Source of the DNA: Caldifarciminota bacterium
GTDB taxonomy: Bacteria > Hydrothermota > Tepidihabitantia > B3-TA06
Assembly (NCBI GenBank): GCA_014729665.1
Contig: WJJO01000416.1
Span: forward strand, 1-6,208
Direction of reading: 5' to 3'
Length of the DNA stretch: 6,208 nucleotides
The notes below the pieces were generated by a model. That model made no database searches. It was not told where the DNA came from and saw only the letters and a program-made list of their open reading frames with translations. Positions 6,033 to 6,208 of the stretch are shown here, piece by piece. The position numbers and the translations under genes were made by a program. The number at the start of each line of letters is the position of its first letter. The first letter of the stretch is position 1.

Positions 6033-6060
6033 ATGATAGAATTATTTAATGGTGTGTCAA
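6033..6060 (-). promoter_or_regulatory. Sigma70-type promoter of tRNA-Leu and probably the redox genes
   Basis: A perfect TTGACA -35 element (6060-6055) is followed after 16 bases by TATCAT (6038-6033), which matches five of six -10 consensus bases. Transcription would start near 6028-6025, giving a leader of about 17-20 bases before the tRNA. AT-rich sequence directly upstream (6061-6115) could act as an UP element. No comparable promoter is visible between the tRNA and pdo. Confidence 0.75.
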
Positions 6061-6101
6061 GATCAATTTATTCAGTTCTGATATTTATTCGTCTAAGTTT
6101 A

Positions 6102-6114
6102 TGTTTATTAAACA
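6102..6114. promoter_or_regulatory. Short dyad TGTTTA-N-TAAACA upstream of the tRNA promoter
   Basis: A 13-base dyad with two perfect 6-base arms around one base lies about 40 bases upstream of the -35 element. It could be a regulator binding site or part of an AT-rich UP region. In sequence this AT-rich such a dyad can arise by chance. Confidence 0.25.
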
Positions 6115-6146
6115 GTTGCAATGCTTACGGATTTGCGAAAACCCAT

Positions 6147-6208
6147 CTAGTCAAGCAGGATAGGCATTAGGAGATAAAGCCGTTTCTGCTCGTCCTTATC
6201 GCCTGCCC
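6147..6208 (-). CDS. Possible C-terminal tail of an unidentified gene (partial)
   Basis: On the minus strand one frame runs open from the window edge to a TAG at 6149-6147, giving 19 visible residues that end RLYLLMPILLD. All other frames on both strands are stopped within this stretch, and the codons resemble those of the neighbouring genes. The stretch is too short to assign a product. If real, this gene ends about 87 bases upstream of the tRNA promoter's -35 element. I see no terminator hairpin after it. Confidence 0.35.
   Translation of the reverse strand, partial: AGDKDEQKRLYLLMPILLD

Overview
The window is a compact bacterial stretch of roughly 50% GC in which every gene I can support lies on the minus strand, so it reads from high to low coordinates. 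Most genes start behind a strong AAGGAG-type ribosome binding site, and two use TTG as start codon. Two proteins carry lipoprotein signals, so the cell has the usual Lgt/Lsp lipoprotein route. The gene mix is a two-thioredoxin-fold protein disulfide oxidoreductase (PDO), a thioredoxin reductase without the NADPH motif, a TlpA-like lipoprotein, a V4R-like cysteine protein, RecG and a DUF4837-like lipoprotein. It suggests an uncultured, probably anaerobic bacterium of the FCB (Fibrobacteres-Chlorobi-Bacteroidetes) group or a related candidate phylum. That placement is inference only; no rRNA or other marker here settles it.

Layout in transcription order. (1) 6208-6147: possible C-terminal tail of an unidentified gene. 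(2) 6146-6009: AT-rich intergenic region with a good sigma70-type promoter. It drives (3) a tRNA-Leu(CAA), 6008-5923, whose short leader repeats the 5' end of the tRNA. (4) A thiol redox cluster: pdo (5886-5224), trxB (5150-4170) and a TlpA-like lipoprotein (4168-3500). trxB and tlpA are separated by one base and look translationally coupled. (5) A 192-base gap, then a V4R-like cysteine-containing protein (3307-2690). (6) A 200-base gap holding a long near-perfect palindrome and a candidate promoter, then recG (2489-432). (7) A lipoprotein gene resembling DUF4837 (397-1), cut by the window edge.

How the genes may work together: TrxB would take electrons from a reduced nucleotide, more likely NADH than NADPH judging from its second Rossmann motif, and pass them to the CxxC centres of PDO in the cytoplasm. 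The TlpA-like protein is predicted to be membrane-anchored outside the cytoplasm and would act on exported thiols or disulfides. No membrane electron carrier (CcdA/DsbD type) is visible, so a link between the two compartments is inferred only from gene order. RecG is a housekeeping replication and recombination helicase. The V4R-like protein and the terminal lipoprotein have no assigned function here.

I do not see a CRISPR array, insertion sequence, phage gene or toxin-antitoxin pair. The points most worth a second look are the TrxB cofactor motif, the tRNA leader repeat, the possible tRNA-to-redox-operon readthrough, the V4R-like orphan and the intergenic palindrome.
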